Shown here in pieces: positions 6,876 through 16,332 of a DNA stretch of 52,662 bases. The notes under the pieces were generated by a model that saw only the letters and a program-made list of their open reading frames with translations, searched no databases and was not told the origin of the DNA. Positions within the stretch are counted from its first letter, which is position 1. Each line of letters opens with the position of its first letter. The position numbers and the translations under genes were made by a program. Source of the DNA: JBDNJM01 sp041687755 (lineage in GTDB: Bacteria; Planctomycetota; UBA1135; GCA-002686595); contig JBDNJM010000125.1 in the NCBI GenBank assembly GCA_041687755.1, forward strand, positions 1 through 52,662, read 5' to 3'.

Positions 6876-9711
6876 GGCGCTGCTCCCGCACCACTCGCAG
6901 CCGTCCGGCTTCCAGGCGCCAGCGGCCCCAGCTCTCGCCACCCCAACGGTGTTCGTGCAGTTGCTGCTCCGCTTGCAACAGTTCACGGAACGCCGAATCC
7001 GGACGCGCCAGCAAGTCCTGGGGAGATCCGCCCTCGATCAAGCGCCCCTGCTCGAGCACCAGCACGGCGTCGAACTCGCACGCCTGCTCCAAGTCGTGGG
7101 TGACGCACACCAAGGTCGCGGCAGCCCAGCGCTTTCTGACGTTCGCCATCAAGCGCGTGCGGGTCGCGCGGTCGACGCCACGAAAGGGCTCGTCGAGCAG
7201 CGCCAGCCGGACCCCGCGCCGCAGCAATGCGCGCGCCAGGCGCATGCGCTGGCCTTCCCCGCCCGACACGCCCGAACCCGACTCCCCCAGACTCGAGCCC
7301 AGCCCCTCGGGCAGCTGCTCGATCAACTCCGTGGCATCGGCGTCTCCCAAGGCGCGCGCCAGGCTGGCCTCATCCGTGCGCTCCAGCCCGTAGACCAAGT
7401 TGTCGAAGGCGCTCGAATTCCATAGCTGCACGCCTGGATCCACCCACGCGACCTCGCGCCGCAGGGTGGTCCAGTCCAGACGCTCGCCGAGTTCACCGTC
7501 GACCCGCAGCTCGCCGCGACTGGGGACTTCCAGCCCCAGTAGCAGCGAGATCAGACTGGACTTGCCCGCCCCCGAGCGTCCCACCACGGCCACGTGCTGC
7601 CCGGGTTTCACGTCGAAAGCGATGCCTTGCAGGACCGGATGACCGCCCAGGGCCAGCTCCACCTGCGCCATCGAGAGGGCGATGCCTTCTCGGGCTGGGG
7701 CTTCTCGGGCTGGCGCGACCGGCGTGCCCAAGTCTGGGGTCACAGCGGGCGCCGAAGCGCAGGCGCCCGCCGCCTTGAGCCCCCACAGCTCCAACTCCGG
7801 CGCCTCGGCCGACTCTTTGTCTGCACGTGACGCGGCCCCCTCGGTCTCGGAAGGACGTGGCGCGCTCACCGGGGCTTCCTCGAGCGGCTCAAGCGCTCGC
7901 TGGGCGGCGTTGCGCACGCCCGGAAGGCTGCCCACGGCGTTCGCGAGCTGGTCCGCGATCGCTGGCAGCATCAGCGCCCAGTAGCCGTAAAGCAGGCCGG
8001 CCGGACTGACGCCCACGCGCAACAGGTGCGAGCTCACCAGGCCGACCGCGAAGCCTGTCTGCACCAAGCCCCCCAAGGCCTGCAGCCCGACCGCCGCCCG
8101 CGCAAAATTCAAAGCTGCCCGCGACCACTCAACCAACAGCGACTCGTGCTCGCGCCGCAGTGCCGGCCCCGCCCCGTGGACGCGCACAGCGATGCGACCC
8201 AACAGGGCTTCCAGGTAGAAGCGCGTGAGCGCGCCGTGGTGGCTCTGCACCAATAGGTCGCGCTCGACCAGAGTGCGCGCACCCAACAGCGGCACGGCGA
8301 CACAGGCCAGGGCGGCGAACAGCACCCAGCCGGCCCCCCCAGGATCCAACACGACCAGGCCGACGCCCGTGAACACGAGCAAGAACAGCGCGCGCAGGGC
8401 ACCGATTACCAGCCTGGGAAGGCTGCCAACCTGGTCCAAGCCGTGGGCACGCTCCGCCATGTCAGATATCGGGCGGCTGCCGAGCCAGCGCTGCGGAAGC
8501 CGCACGAGCCGGTCCTGAAAGGCCGCCCGGAGGCGGGCCTCGATCGCCCGCCCCAGCCGCATCTGGCCCGCCGCGAGCGGAAGTTCAATCAGGCTGGCGG
8601 CGGCCAAGAACACGAACACGGCCAGGAGCGCGGCGACCCGCTGACCCTCGAGGCCGAGAGCGGGCCCGACGCCCAGCAGGGCACGGAACAGGAGCGCCTG
8701 CGCCACGACCGTCCCCGCCGCCAGCGCACCGGCGAAGACGATCCCGAGCCCCAGGCGCCGCTGGGCCGTGCCGCACAGCTCCCAGACCGTCCGCCACACC
8801 GGCTGCCTGCGCGTTCTGAGCGCCGCCTCCAGTGCCACTCGGGAAGCGCGATCCAAGGAGCCCGCATCCGGTGCAGCGCGCCCCCGCACCCGCACCAGCA
8901 GCGCCCCTCGGACGCCCAGCTGCTCTGCGCCACTCGCATCGGGGGCTTCGGGCCGCACGCTCGCGTGGGCCCACGGCGCGGGGACCTGCGGCCCCCCCGG
9001 ATCGGCCGATTGCGTGCTCCGATACAGCGTCTCCACGAAGCCCGCCGCAGCCGCGCCCTTCGCCAACGCGCCCCGATCGACCAGCTGCTCGACCATCCGA
9101 ATCGAGGCCTCGAGCATCGCCACCCCGCGCCAGCCGGGACTGTCCAGGGCTTCCGCAAGCAGCTCGTCGGGTTGGCCATGACCGATTCGCTGGAGCGAGC
9201 TGCGCCAGACCGCGCGCGACGAGGCGCCCCCCGCGAAGGCTCGCCAGCGCGAGGCCGGCATCGGCTCCAGATGGCTGTACAGCAGCCGCCGAAGCGTCTC
9301 GAGGCGCATCCAGCGCCTCCCGCTGCCCGGGTCCATGACCTGCACCCATGCCCCCAACCGCCGCCAAACGAGGACGAAGTGCATGCTGCCTCCGGCCTCG
9401 CGCGTGACCGCGATCGCCGGCAGGTTGTCCGCCACCTCGTGCCCGACCTGGTCGGGCGGAACGAGCACCTGTCGCGCGTCCAAACCGAGCGCGCGCGCGA
9501 CCCGCTGAAGCTCGCTGATCGAGGTGCCGTCAACCCCGGTTTGACAGGCCTCCCGCAAGCGGGCGTAGGAGACATCGATCCGGTAGCCCTCCAGAAGCGA
9601 CCAAAGAGTTGCTGGACCGCAGTCCATCGGGGAGGACTGCACCCGTTCGGGCACGAAGAAGCGGCGGCGCACGGGGCGCTCCAACTTGGGCAGCGAGCTC
9701 CCTGAACTCAC
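6868..9711 (-). CDS. Peptidase-containing ABC transporter (C39 peptidase-permease-ATPase), NHLM-type ABC1
   Basis: 947 residues, starting at GTG 9711 with a GAGG box upstream. Residues about 20-150 are a C39 peptidase: Cys31 in SSPMDCGPATL, His111 in GGSMHFVLVW, Asp127 in VMDPGSG, the full catalytic triad. The middle part holds the membrane domain. A long Ala/Glu/Pro-rich linker of about 75 residues leads to an ATPase with Walker A VGRSGAGKSS, signature VSGGEGQR and Walker B LALLDEP. The family cleaves leader peptides, usually after a small-residue pair, during export. The precursors here offer V-K-A-G before the core. This gene, HlyD and the second ABC form a contiguous export unit. An insert of about 200 residues between the peptidase and the membrane domain is longer than usual. 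Confidence 0.9.
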   Translation of the reverse strand: MSSGSSLPKLERPVRRRFFVPERVQSSPMDCGPATLWSLLEGYRIDVSYARLREACQTGVDGTSISELQRVARALGLDARQVLVPPDQVGHEVADNLPAIAVTREAGGSMHFVLVWRRLGAWVQVMDPGSGRRWMRLETLRRLLYSHLEPMPASRWRAFAGGASSRAVWRSSLQRIGHGQPDELLAEALDSPGWRGVAMLEASIRMVEQLVDRGALAKGAAAAGFVETLYRSTQSADPGGPQVPAPWAHASVRPEAPDASGAEQLGVRGALLVRVRGRAAPDAGSLDRASRVALEAALRTRRQPVWRTVWELCGTAQRRLGLGIVFAGALAAGTVVAQALLFRALLGVGPALGLEGQRVAALLAVFVFLAAASLIELPLAAGQMRLGRAIEARLRAAFQDRLVRLPQRWLGSRPISDMAERAHGLDQVGSLPRLVIGALRALFLLVFTGVGLVVLDPGGAGWVLFAALACVAVPLLGARTLVERDLLVQSHHGALTRFYLEALLGRIAVRVHGAGPALRREHESLLVEWSRAALNFARAAVGLQALGGLVQTGFAVGLVSSHLLRVGVSPAGLLYGYWALMLPAIADQLANAVGSLPGVRNAAQRALEPLEEAPVSAPRPSETEGAASRADKESAEAPELELWGLKAAGACASAPAVTPDLGTPVAPAREAPAREGIALSMAQVELALGGHPVLQGIAFDVKPGQHVAVVGRSGAGKSSLISLLLGLEVPSRGELRVDGELGERLDWTTLRREVAWVDPGVQLWNSSAFDNLVYGLERTDEASLARALGDADATELIEQLPEGLGSSLGESGSGVSGGEGQRMRLARALLRRGVRLALLDEPFRGVDRATRTRLMANVRKRWAAATLVCVTHDLEQACEFDAVLVLEQGRLIEGGSPQDLLARPDSAFRELLQAEQQLHEHRWGGESWGRWRLEAGRLRVVREQRHD

Positions 9712-9820
9712 CGCGGAAACCTCGCCCCGAGACCTTCTTCAAAGCCGCGCTCCTGCGGGGCGCACACTCCCCCACGGACGGGCAACGACAACTCCCACAT
9801 CGATCCCAACGGCACGCGAC

Positions 9821-10996
9821 TCATCGCAACTCGGCCGGACGCGGCTGCAGGCCCAGTGCAGCGCCAACCGTGCGCAGCAACAGCGTGGCAGGGGAGACAC
9901 GCTCGACCTCCACACTCACCGCGCCGGGCAGACCGTGCTCGAGGCTCAAGCCCGCGGGCACCGGGCCCTCGACACTCAACTCCACATGAATGCGACCCTC
10001 GCGGGCCTCGCCTGCGATGCGCTCGACCCGCAAGGAAACCGTTCCGTACTGGGCCGCCGGGAAGCCGTCCAGGCTGAGGCTGCCGCGCGCGTCGAGGCGC
10101 ACCCGGCCCAACGCGATGCGCGGGGCAAAGCCCGCCTCCACCAAGTACTTGCCCGCGCTGAGGATGACTCCCAGGGACTCTCCCGCGCGCACGTACTCAC
10201 CCACGGAGAGCGGAGCCAACTCGGCCACACGGCCATCTACGGTCGCTCGCACGCGGCGCTGCTCAACGGCATTGTCGAGCCGCACGCGATCCGATATCGC
10301 CGCTACCAGTTCGGCCTGCGCGCGCTCAAGCTCGCGCCTGGACTCGAACAACCGCGCCCGGCGGTCGCTGCCGGCCAAGCGCTGCTCGGCCTCCACCCGG
10401 ACGCCCTCCGCGCGGGCCGCCGCCAGCGCGTTGTCGGCCAAGCGCACCGCGGCACGCGCGCGCGCCAGGTCGGATTCGGTGACGATCCCGCTGCCCTCGA
10501 GCCGCTCCAGCCGTGCCGCGTCGTCGCGGGCCAGCTCCAACTCCACCTCGCGGGCCTCGCCCGCCAGCTTGACAGCAGTTCGGCCCGCGCTATCGGCGTC
10601 GGCGCTATCGGCCCCTGCAAGTTCGAGTTGGGCGACAGCGGCGGCTCCGTTCTCGATCTCGCGCGTCAGGCCGAGCGCGCGCTCGGCCTGGGCCAGTCGC
10701 TCGAGCTCCAGATCCGCTGTGTCCAATTCGAACAGCACGTCCCCCACCTTCACCTTCGAGTCGAGCTCGACCGCGACCCGCACCAGGCGCCCGTCCAGAG
10801 CACTCTCGATTCCGTGGGTTCCCCCCGCGCGCACGACCCGTCCGGCCTCACTCGTGGCGAGCACTCCAACCCGTGCGAACAGCGCCCAGGCGATCCAAGC
10901 GCACAGCACCAGCCCGCCCATCGGAAGCAACCAAATCCAGCGCCGTCCGGGATCCACTTCTAGTGAGCGCAGCGTGCGCGGAAACGACTGGACCAT
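9821..10996 (-). CDS. HlyD-family membrane fusion protein, NHLM-type secretion adaptor
   Basis: 391 residues. A single N-terminal membrane helix (about 22-45, WIWLLPMGG...) is followed by a lipoyl-like half (GRLVRVAVELDSKVKVGDVLFELD, written here in part: KVKVGDVLFELD). A long Ala/Glu/Arg-rich coiled coil spans about 95-250. The second lipoyl half (VDGRVAELAPLSVGEYVRAGE in part: LSVGEYVRAGE) leads into a beta-barrel. This is the periplasmic adaptor of type-1-like export systems. It is the first gene of the cluster and is separated by 109 bases from the peptidase transporter. It presumably links the two ABC subunits to an outer membrane channel not encoded here. Confidence 0.85.
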   Translation of the reverse strand: MVQSFPRTLRSLEVDPGRRWIWLLPMGGLVLCAWIAWALFARVGVLATSEAGRVVRAGGTHGIESALDGRLVRVAVELDSKVKVGDVLFELDTADLELERLAQAERALGLTREIENGAAAVAQLELAGADSADADSAGRTAVKLAGEAREVELELARDDAARLERLEGSGIVTESDLARARAAVRLADNALAAARAEGVRVEAEQRLAGSDRRARLFESRRELERAQAELVAAISDRVRLDNAVEQRRVRATVDGRVAELAPLSVGEYVRAGESLGVILSAGKYLVEAGFAPRIALGRVRLDARGSLSLDGFPAAQYGTVSLRVERIAGEAREGRIHVELSVEGPVPAGLSLEHGLPGAVSVEVERVSPATLLLRTVGAALGLQPRPAELR

Positions 10997-11199
10997 GCGC
11001 CCGAGTCTATGCTCTCGGGCCCGATCCCCCCCCTACCGCCGCGATGGCCCGGGCCCGGTTCCGCCTGCTCGCCCCTCAAGCCAGCTCCCCGCGTCTTCCT
11101 ATTTCGCTCCGACGGTCCCCTCAACAGGCCGCGTGGCCGGCGAACGGCCTCGCAACCTAGCGCCCGTTGGCGCTCCTGATCGACGGAGCGCCACCCACC

Positions 11200-12903
11200 C
11201 CAGGGGCCGGTGACGCCAAGCCGAAAGCTGGGGGCCCAGACCGCGCCCGCAGACGGCTCGAAGGCAGCGCCGAACGTCACGTAGCCGATTCTTCGTGTCG
11301 TTGCTCTTACCTGTCTTGAACGCGAGCACTCCCGAACCGAGGGCCACGTCGTCCGCCGGCAGGGGTGCACCGTCCGGGCCGCACAAGATCTGCCAGTCGC
11401 CGCCCTGACGAATTTGCAAGTACTCCGCCGGTCCGACCCCGCCCGCGCCCAAGCCAGCGGTGAACACGATCCGGTCGGGGGCCAGGGCCAGCGAGGCTCC
11501 TATACCGTGCTCGCCCGCGCCGGGACCTCCCGCGCCGGTGTTGTCCGCCAAGGCCAGGGGACCCTCGAGGGGCCCAGAGACAAGCTGGTAGCACTGCCGC
11601 CCGCATCGGAGCTCGCCATCGCCAGGGCCTCCGGAGCCGCCGCGACGTCGTTCGCTTCGATGTGCAGGCTTCCGAAGGCGCGGAACTGGGCGCCCTGGGG
11701 CTCCAGCACCCGGACGCGCGGGCTCGGGCCGCTGTCGTCGAAGTCGATGATCCGACCGCTCGCGAGCTGAGGGGTGCAGTTGTCGCTCACACCATCGACG
11801 CCTGAAAGGTCGAGCACCGCGAGGTCGGTGTCCGCCACGACGGGTCCGTCGAACAGCTTAGCCTTGCGCTGGGACGAGACGACCACGCTGCCGGTCTCTC
11901 CGTCAACGCCGATGCTGTTCAACTCACGAGCCTCGATCTCCGGATTCTGCAGGGAGATCACGACGGGCTCGGGTCCCGACAGATCGACCCCCTTGACCAT
12001 CCGGCGGGCAGTGACCCTATTGGGGTCGTTGAGAGCGCCCACAAGCATGCCGTCCACGCTAAAGAAGCTCGGCCCGTAGGGCTTGAACGTCGGCTTCATT
12101 AGGTGCACTTCCTCGGTCGAAATCTCCAACAGCTGCTCCGTTTCCGTATCGAACACGCACAGCTGCACGCCGCGCCAGAGCACGATCTTCTTGCCCGCGA
12201 CGCCGAGACCGTAGGCCGAGTACTCGTTGCCTCCCGGCAGGCTGCGACGCTCGGTGTCGCCGACGCGCATCCAAAAAACACCGTCGTAGCTCCCGGTTAC
12301 GAGGGCGATCACGTCCGAGCCCGCCGCAATCGCGGCATCCATGCGTGCATCGGCCGTCGTGACGGTCGCCTGGGGCGCTCGCTCAGGCGCAGCGGGCGTG
12401 GACCATGCCAGAAGCTGTCCCGGGGTGGGTCCCGCCGCCGCGACGGGACCGCGCTCCAGGAACTCCCCCCAACGGGCCTCGGGAATCGCCTCCATCCAGA
12501 GCATGTCGCGCGGAGTCGCGAAGCGCGCGGCCACTCCGCGGGAGATCAGGAAGTGTGTGCGCGGCTCGTGGTCGAAGGCAGAGCGGCTGTGCGGCTTGAA
12601 CCGACCGCCCTCCACGGCGTAGCCGAACACCTGGTAGGGCTCGCCGGCCCGCAGCATGACCACCGAGAAGTCCCCCTCCTGCTTGAGCAGCTCCTTGAGC
12701 TTCACGGGACCGGCGCCGCCGCTCTTCTTGTAAAGCAGCTTGATCTCCGTTTCGCGCCAGTTCGCCTCGTGCTCCTTGTTCCCGATGGTGCCCGGATCGG
12801 CGGTGTAGATTCCGCGCCCCTCCTGCAACACCTGGATCTGCAACGACTCCATTGCACCGGTGGTGTTGAACAGGCCCCCGCGGATCCAGTTGCCGAAATT
12901 CAC
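11200..12903 (-). pseudogene. Disrupted gene of unknown function (at least two frameshifts)
   Basis: The longest intact frame starts at GTG 12903 and gives 467 residues, of which those up to about 11590 look like real protein (for example GDFSVVMLRAGEPYQVFGYA). Near 11590 the coding signal moves to another frame (GPLALADNTGAGGPGAGEHG ... GVLAFKTGKSNDTK). Near 11300 it moves again (IGYVTFGAAFEPSAG); removing one A from AAGAATCGG would restore the frame. I recognise no family; the protein looks like a secreted or WD-like lookup protein without clear motifs. The segment between 12904 and 12972 is in the same frame and coding-like (ADLAYFEQAKSGDVEQP), so the gene may originally have started further upstream, across the TAG at 12970. 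The 3' end is uncertain. Confidence 0.55.
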
Positions 12904-12969
12904 CGGCTGCTCGACGTCCCCCGACTTGGCCTGCTCGAAGTAGGCCAGGTCGGCAAAGGGCCTGATCGC

Positions 12970-13360
12970 CTAGGCCTCGGTCGCAGGATCGAACGGATCC
13001 CCGGTCTGTCGCAACTCGACCTCGAACGGCAGTCGGCCGATCACGTCTCCCGCGTACTCGACACGGACCTCCCAGGGGCCGGCCTTGTCCATGACGGTCC
13101 GAATCTGGCCCGAAATGCTGCGGGCGAAGCTGAAAGCCCCTTCAGCCGACTCCACCCGCACCGGCAGGCGGAAGCGCTCTTCGGACCCACAGTGAATCGA
13201 GACCTCCATGGGCCGCATTTCCTTGGACTGATCGTTGGGGTCGTAGACGTCGGCGTCCGGCATGAAGGCCAGGCCGAAGTCCTGCACGGTGATCAGTCCG
13301 GCCCCCCCCAGCGTCCGGGTCGCGCGGCCAGAACTCGACCAAATTGATCAGGGTCGCCAT
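12970..13360 (-). pseudogene. Hypothetical protein, frame broken at a G8 tract (C8 at 13302-13309)
   Basis: An ATG at 13360 opens MATLINLVEFWPRDPDAG. The frame is then lost at a run of eight G (minus strand). With seven G it continues as GAGLITVQDFGLAF ... PFDPATEA to the TAG at 12970, giving 128 residues. The intact downstream part (about 105 residues from 13287) could be annotated alone. A small immunoglobulin-like or DUF-type beta protein is possible (regular beta pattern, PWEVRVEY), but no family is recognised. It reads in the same frame as the next disrupted gene. Confidence 0.5.
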
Positions 13361-13619
13361 GTCGACCGAGGGCTGCTGGGCACTGCCGAGGGGCCTGAGC
13401 AGCCCACCGGCGAGCAGCAGAGAGAGGATCGGGGTCGAAGGCGCATCGGACGGGTGTCCGGAGGAAGTCGGCTGGGGACGGGGATCGGACGGGGGGGGGC
13501 CCAGTGGCAGGGGCCGCGCGCTCTGTGTCCCCGGCAGACCGGCGATGACAGGGAACCGCTAAGAACTTCCGAGCGGCCCCCGGGAGGCTCCCAACCCAGC
13601 CGGGCGTACCCTTGTCCCC

Positions 13620-14738
13620 ATGCGAGTGGCACTCGATTGGCGCGGCGCGCTGCAGAACAGGGAGGGCGTCGGACGCTTCGCGCGAGAAATCGCCCGGGCC
13701 CTGCCTGTGGCCGACCCGGAGCTGGACCTGGTTTTGTTCGCCTCGACCCTGGCGCGCCCCCGGATCGATCCTGGACCCTTCCTGACCCCGGGCCGCTCGT
13801 CGCTGGTGCGCTGGCCGCTGCCCGTGCGCGCCCAGTCGCGGCTCCTGGCTCCGATCGGACTGGACGGTCTGCTGGCCCGGCGGCACCGGCCAATCGACCT
13901 GGTCCACACCGTCCTGCTGCACCCCCTGCCCGTGCGCCGCGCCGCCGCCTGCGCCACCCTGTTCGACGCCCTGTGGGCCAACGGCGGACGCGGCACCGAC
14001 GGCGGATGCGTCACCTGGCTGGACCCGGAGAGCGCCCGCCAGATGGAGCGTCGCGCCACCGACCTCGCCGCGCGCTGCGATCGGATCCAGGCCAACAGCT
14101 CCCACGCCAAGGGCGCCCTGATCGAGGCCCTCGGCCTCGAGCCTGAGCGGATCGACGTCGTGCCGCTCGGTGGCGACCATGTCCTGCGCGCGACGCCCGA
14201 TGCATCCCGAGTGCCGCGCGAGCCGTTCCTGCTGACCGTCGGACGCATCGACCCGCGCAAGAACCACGTCACCCTCGCGCGAGCCTTTGGCCAGCTGGCC
14301 GAGCGCCATCCCGACCTGCGCCTGCTCATTGCCGGCCCGCCCGGCTACCGCGCCGCCGAGATCCGCGCCGAGATCGACGAGCTGCCCTGCGCCGACCGGA
14401 TCACCTGGCTCGAGCACGTCTCCGAAGGCGAACTGCGCGCCCTGTACGAGGCCTGCTCGGTCTTCTGCTTCCCCAGCCTGGCCGAGGGCTTCGGCCTGCC
14501 GCCGCTCGAAGCCCAGTTCTGCGGCGCGCGAGTCTTGAGTTCAGACGCAACCAGCCTCACGGAAGTTTTGGGCCCGGGGGCCACGCTGCTCGACCCGCGC
14601 GACGTAGATGCCTGGGCATCCGCTCTCCAGGAGGCCCTCGACGATCCCGAAGGCCCGCCCAGCCCCTCCCCGAACTCGACCTGGGCGAACTCCGCTTCGC
14701 AGACCCTCGCCAGCTGGCAGAAAACCCTGCGCGGTTGA
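13620..14738 (+). CDS. Glycosyltransferase family 4 (GT-B fold)
   Basis: 372 residues, ATG at 13620. The N-terminal half starts MRVALDWRGAL with GVGRFAREIARAL, the acceptor-binding Rossmann domain. The C-terminal half has the donor-binding motifs TVGRIDPRKNHVTL and the E-x7-E region in SLAEGFGLPPLEAQFCGARV followed by TEVLG (here in part: GFGLPPLEAQFCG). These are hallmarks of GT4 retaining transferases that use nucleotide sugars. It stands with a small lipoprotein gene 39 bases downstream. Its acceptor is unknown; with the flippase at 149 and the pair at 36898 it suggests surface polysaccharide synthesis. Confidence 0.88.
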   Translation: MRVALDWRGALQNREGVGRFAREIARALPVADPELDLVLFASTLARPRIDPGPFLTPGRSSLVRWPLPVRAQSRLLAPIGLDGLLARRHRPIDLVHTVLLHPLPVRRAAACATLFDALWANGGRGTDGGCVTWLDPESARQMERRATDLAARCDRIQANSSHAKGALIEALGLEPERIDVVPLGGDHVLRATPDASRVPREPFLLTVGRIDPRKNHVTLARAFGQLAERHPDLRLLIAGPPGYRAAEIRAEIDELPCADRITWLEHVSEGELRALYEACSVFCFPSLAEGFGLPPLEAQFCGARVLSSDATSLTEVLGPGATLLDPRDVDAWASALQEALDDPEGPPSPSPNSTWANSASQTLASWQKTLRG

Positions 14739-14777
14739 GCGATCGCCGACGCCTCAGCACCCCTGCCCTTCCTCGCC

Positions 14778-15239
14778 ATGGACCTTCAGACGGCCCCGAT
14801 TCTGCTCGCCCTGCTCGCGAGCTGCACCTCCCCCGCAGAGTCCTTCGGCTACGACCCGGCGAATTCAACCGAGCGCGGCTGGACCCCTCCGGTCCTCCCC
14901 GAGAGCGTGATCGCCGCCTTCACCGACGACGCTTCGCTGAAGGAGAGCGCCTGGTTCATCCAAGGCTCCATCGACCCCCCCCTGCCCGCGATGGAATCCG
15001 GCTGGCTGCCGGCAATCCTGCCCCTCGATCCATCGGGTGCCCCCCTGGGGACACCGCTCACAGGAGACGATCGCCTGGGCGCGGCCAACGGCGCGTCGTT
15101 CACGGCCTATGCGCGCCGACGCTCCGTGCCGCCGGGTACCGCCAGCCTGGCCCTGATCTACGAACTCGGGCCGGACTCGCGTGTCTCGGTCCGGGTTCTC
15201 CTTCCAAGACCGGAGGCCGTGGGCTCGGGCAGCGACTGA
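14778..15239 (+). CDS. Small predicted lipoprotein of unknown function
   Basis: 153 residues. The N-terminus PILLALLASCTSP is a signal peptide with a lipobox (LLASC), so the mature protein would be a lipoprotein from Cys17. The rest is a beta-rich domain (SAWFIQGSIDPP, SLALIYELGPDSRVSVRVLL) with no recognised family. Its TGA stop is formed by the first bases of repeat copy C (CTGAGAGGC). It probably forms an operon with the glycosyltransferase. Confidence 0.65.
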   Translation: MDLQTAPILLALLASCTSPAESFGYDPANSTERGWTPPVLPESVIAAFTDDASLKESAWFIQGSIDPPLPAMESGWLPAILPLDPSGAPLGTPLTGDDRLGAANGASFTAYARRRSVPPGTASLALIYELGPDSRVSVRVLLPRPEAVGSGSD

Positions 15240-15366
15240 GAGGCGGTGAAGTAATGGCGCTGCCTGAGCGAAGTGCCTCTCAGTTGCCTTCGGGCCCATC
15301 GCCTGGAGGCGCTGGAGCGCACAGAGCGCTCACGGAATGCGCTGCGTGATTCACACTCTCTGAGGC
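15236..15366. repeat. Dispersed intergenic element, copy C
   Basis: About 130 bp, in the opposite orientation to copies A, B, D and E. It begins at the stop codon of the lipoprotein gene (C-TGA-GAGGC). CTGAGAGGC pairs with GCCTCTCAG to make a 9-bp stem enclosing CGCT/AGCG. It is followed by the GGGCCCATCGCC core, CGCC/GGCG and GAGCGC/GCGCTC hairpins, and it ends TTCACACTCTCTGAGG, an imperfect inverted copy of its start. It lies between convergent genes. Confidence 0.85.
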
Positions 15367-15394
15367 GCGTTCGTCCGCCCCCCGCCGCTCGCCC

Positions 15395-16138
15395 CTACCC
15401 GCGCTCGATCCGGCTCCCCGGAATCACATCGAGCTTGCCGCCCTCGTCGAAGCGCACCCAGGCCTTCGTGCCCCCGTCGTAGTCCGGAGCCTCCAACAGC
15501 AGCCGCGCGGGGCGGTCGAAGGCCCTGATGCGCTCGGCGCCGGGGCGCTCCAGTCCGCGGAAGGTCCGGATGAACGGATTCTCCTCCCACTCCGCTCCGA
15601 TCGTCGTCGCGTCCATGTGGCCGGGATACACCTCCGTCTCCTTGGGCAGGGCCATGAGCTTGTCCATCAGGCTGACATGGAGGTCCTCGAAGGTCGTGTG
15701 ACCCGGCGCGCGCGTTCCGCCAATCGAGCCCTTGAACAGCGTGTCGCCCGTGAACACCGCTTCGTCGTTCACGAGGTAGGCCAGCTGTCCCACCGTGTGG
15801 CCGGGAACGTGCAGCGGGCGGATGTGGAGATCGCCCGAGACGATTTCGTCGCCCTCGCCGAGCTTCTGGTCCAGGTCCCCGAACATCTCCCACTCCGACT
15901 CGTGTCCACAAACCGGGCAACCGAAGGCCGAGCGGTAGTCTTCGCTGTTCGCCACGTGGTCGATGTGGTGGTGCGTGCACAACACGTGCGTCACGGTGAG
16001 CCGCAGGTCCCGGATGCGCTCGAGAATCGGCTCCGAAGGGCCGCCCGTGTCGATGATCACAGCGTTGCCGCGCTCGCGGTCAGCGACCAGCCAGGTGTTG
16101 CTCAACCAGCCGTCGCTCATGGTCTTTTCGATGATCAT
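15395..16138 (-). CDS. MBL-fold metallo-hydrolase (glyoxalase II-like)
   Basis: 247 residues, ATG at 16138. Metal-binding motif THHHIDH (residues about 55-61), then the His of VPGHTVGQL, the Asp of FTGDTLF, and a later GHMDATT, which is the metallo-beta-lactamase order. The family hydrolyses thioesters such as S-lactoyl- or S-formyl-thiol conjugates. It lies directly downstream of a class III alcohol dehydrogenase gene on the same strand, separated by a repeat, so a role in hydrolysing the S-formyl or S-acyl thiol produced in aldehyde detoxification is plausible. The C-terminal 50 residues (FDEGGKLDVIPGSRIERG) form an extra domain. Specificity cannot be set from sequence. Confidence 0.85.
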   Translation of the reverse strand: MIIEKTMSDGWLSNTWLVADRERGNAVIIDTGGPSEPILERIRDLRLTVTHVLCTHHHIDHVANSEDYRSAFGCPVCGHESEWEMFGDLDQKLGEGDEIVSGDLHIRPLHVPGHTVGQLAYLVNDEAVFTGDTLFKGSIGGTRAPGHTTFEDLHVSLMDKLMALPKETEVYPGHMDATTIGAEWEENPFIRTFRGLERPGAERIRAFDRPARLLLEAPDYDGGTKAWVRFDEGGKLDVIPGSRIERG

Positions 16139-16200
16139 CCGCTGGGCTCCAAGGTCTTGTCGAAGTGCATCTGTCTGGTCGAAGTCATGGCGCGGTCCGC

Positions 16201-16332
16201 TGAGAGAGTGTGAAGCTTAGGCCCTGCGCAATAGGTGAGCGCTCTCTGCGCTCCAGCGCCTTCAGGCGATGGGCCCAAAGGCAACGGAGAGGCAACTTGG
16301 CCGGGCAACGCGATTCCTTCACGGCCTCTCAG
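16201..16332. repeat. Dispersed intergenic element, copy B
   Basis: About 132 bp. On the minus strand it starts CTGAGAGGCCGTGAA, whose TGA is the stop of the dehydrogenase gene, and ends TTCACACTCTCTCAG. Core GGGCCCATCGCC and the GGAGCGCAGAGAGCGCTC hairpin are conserved with copies A and C. It separates the dehydrogenase from the MBL hydrolase. Confidence 0.85.
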
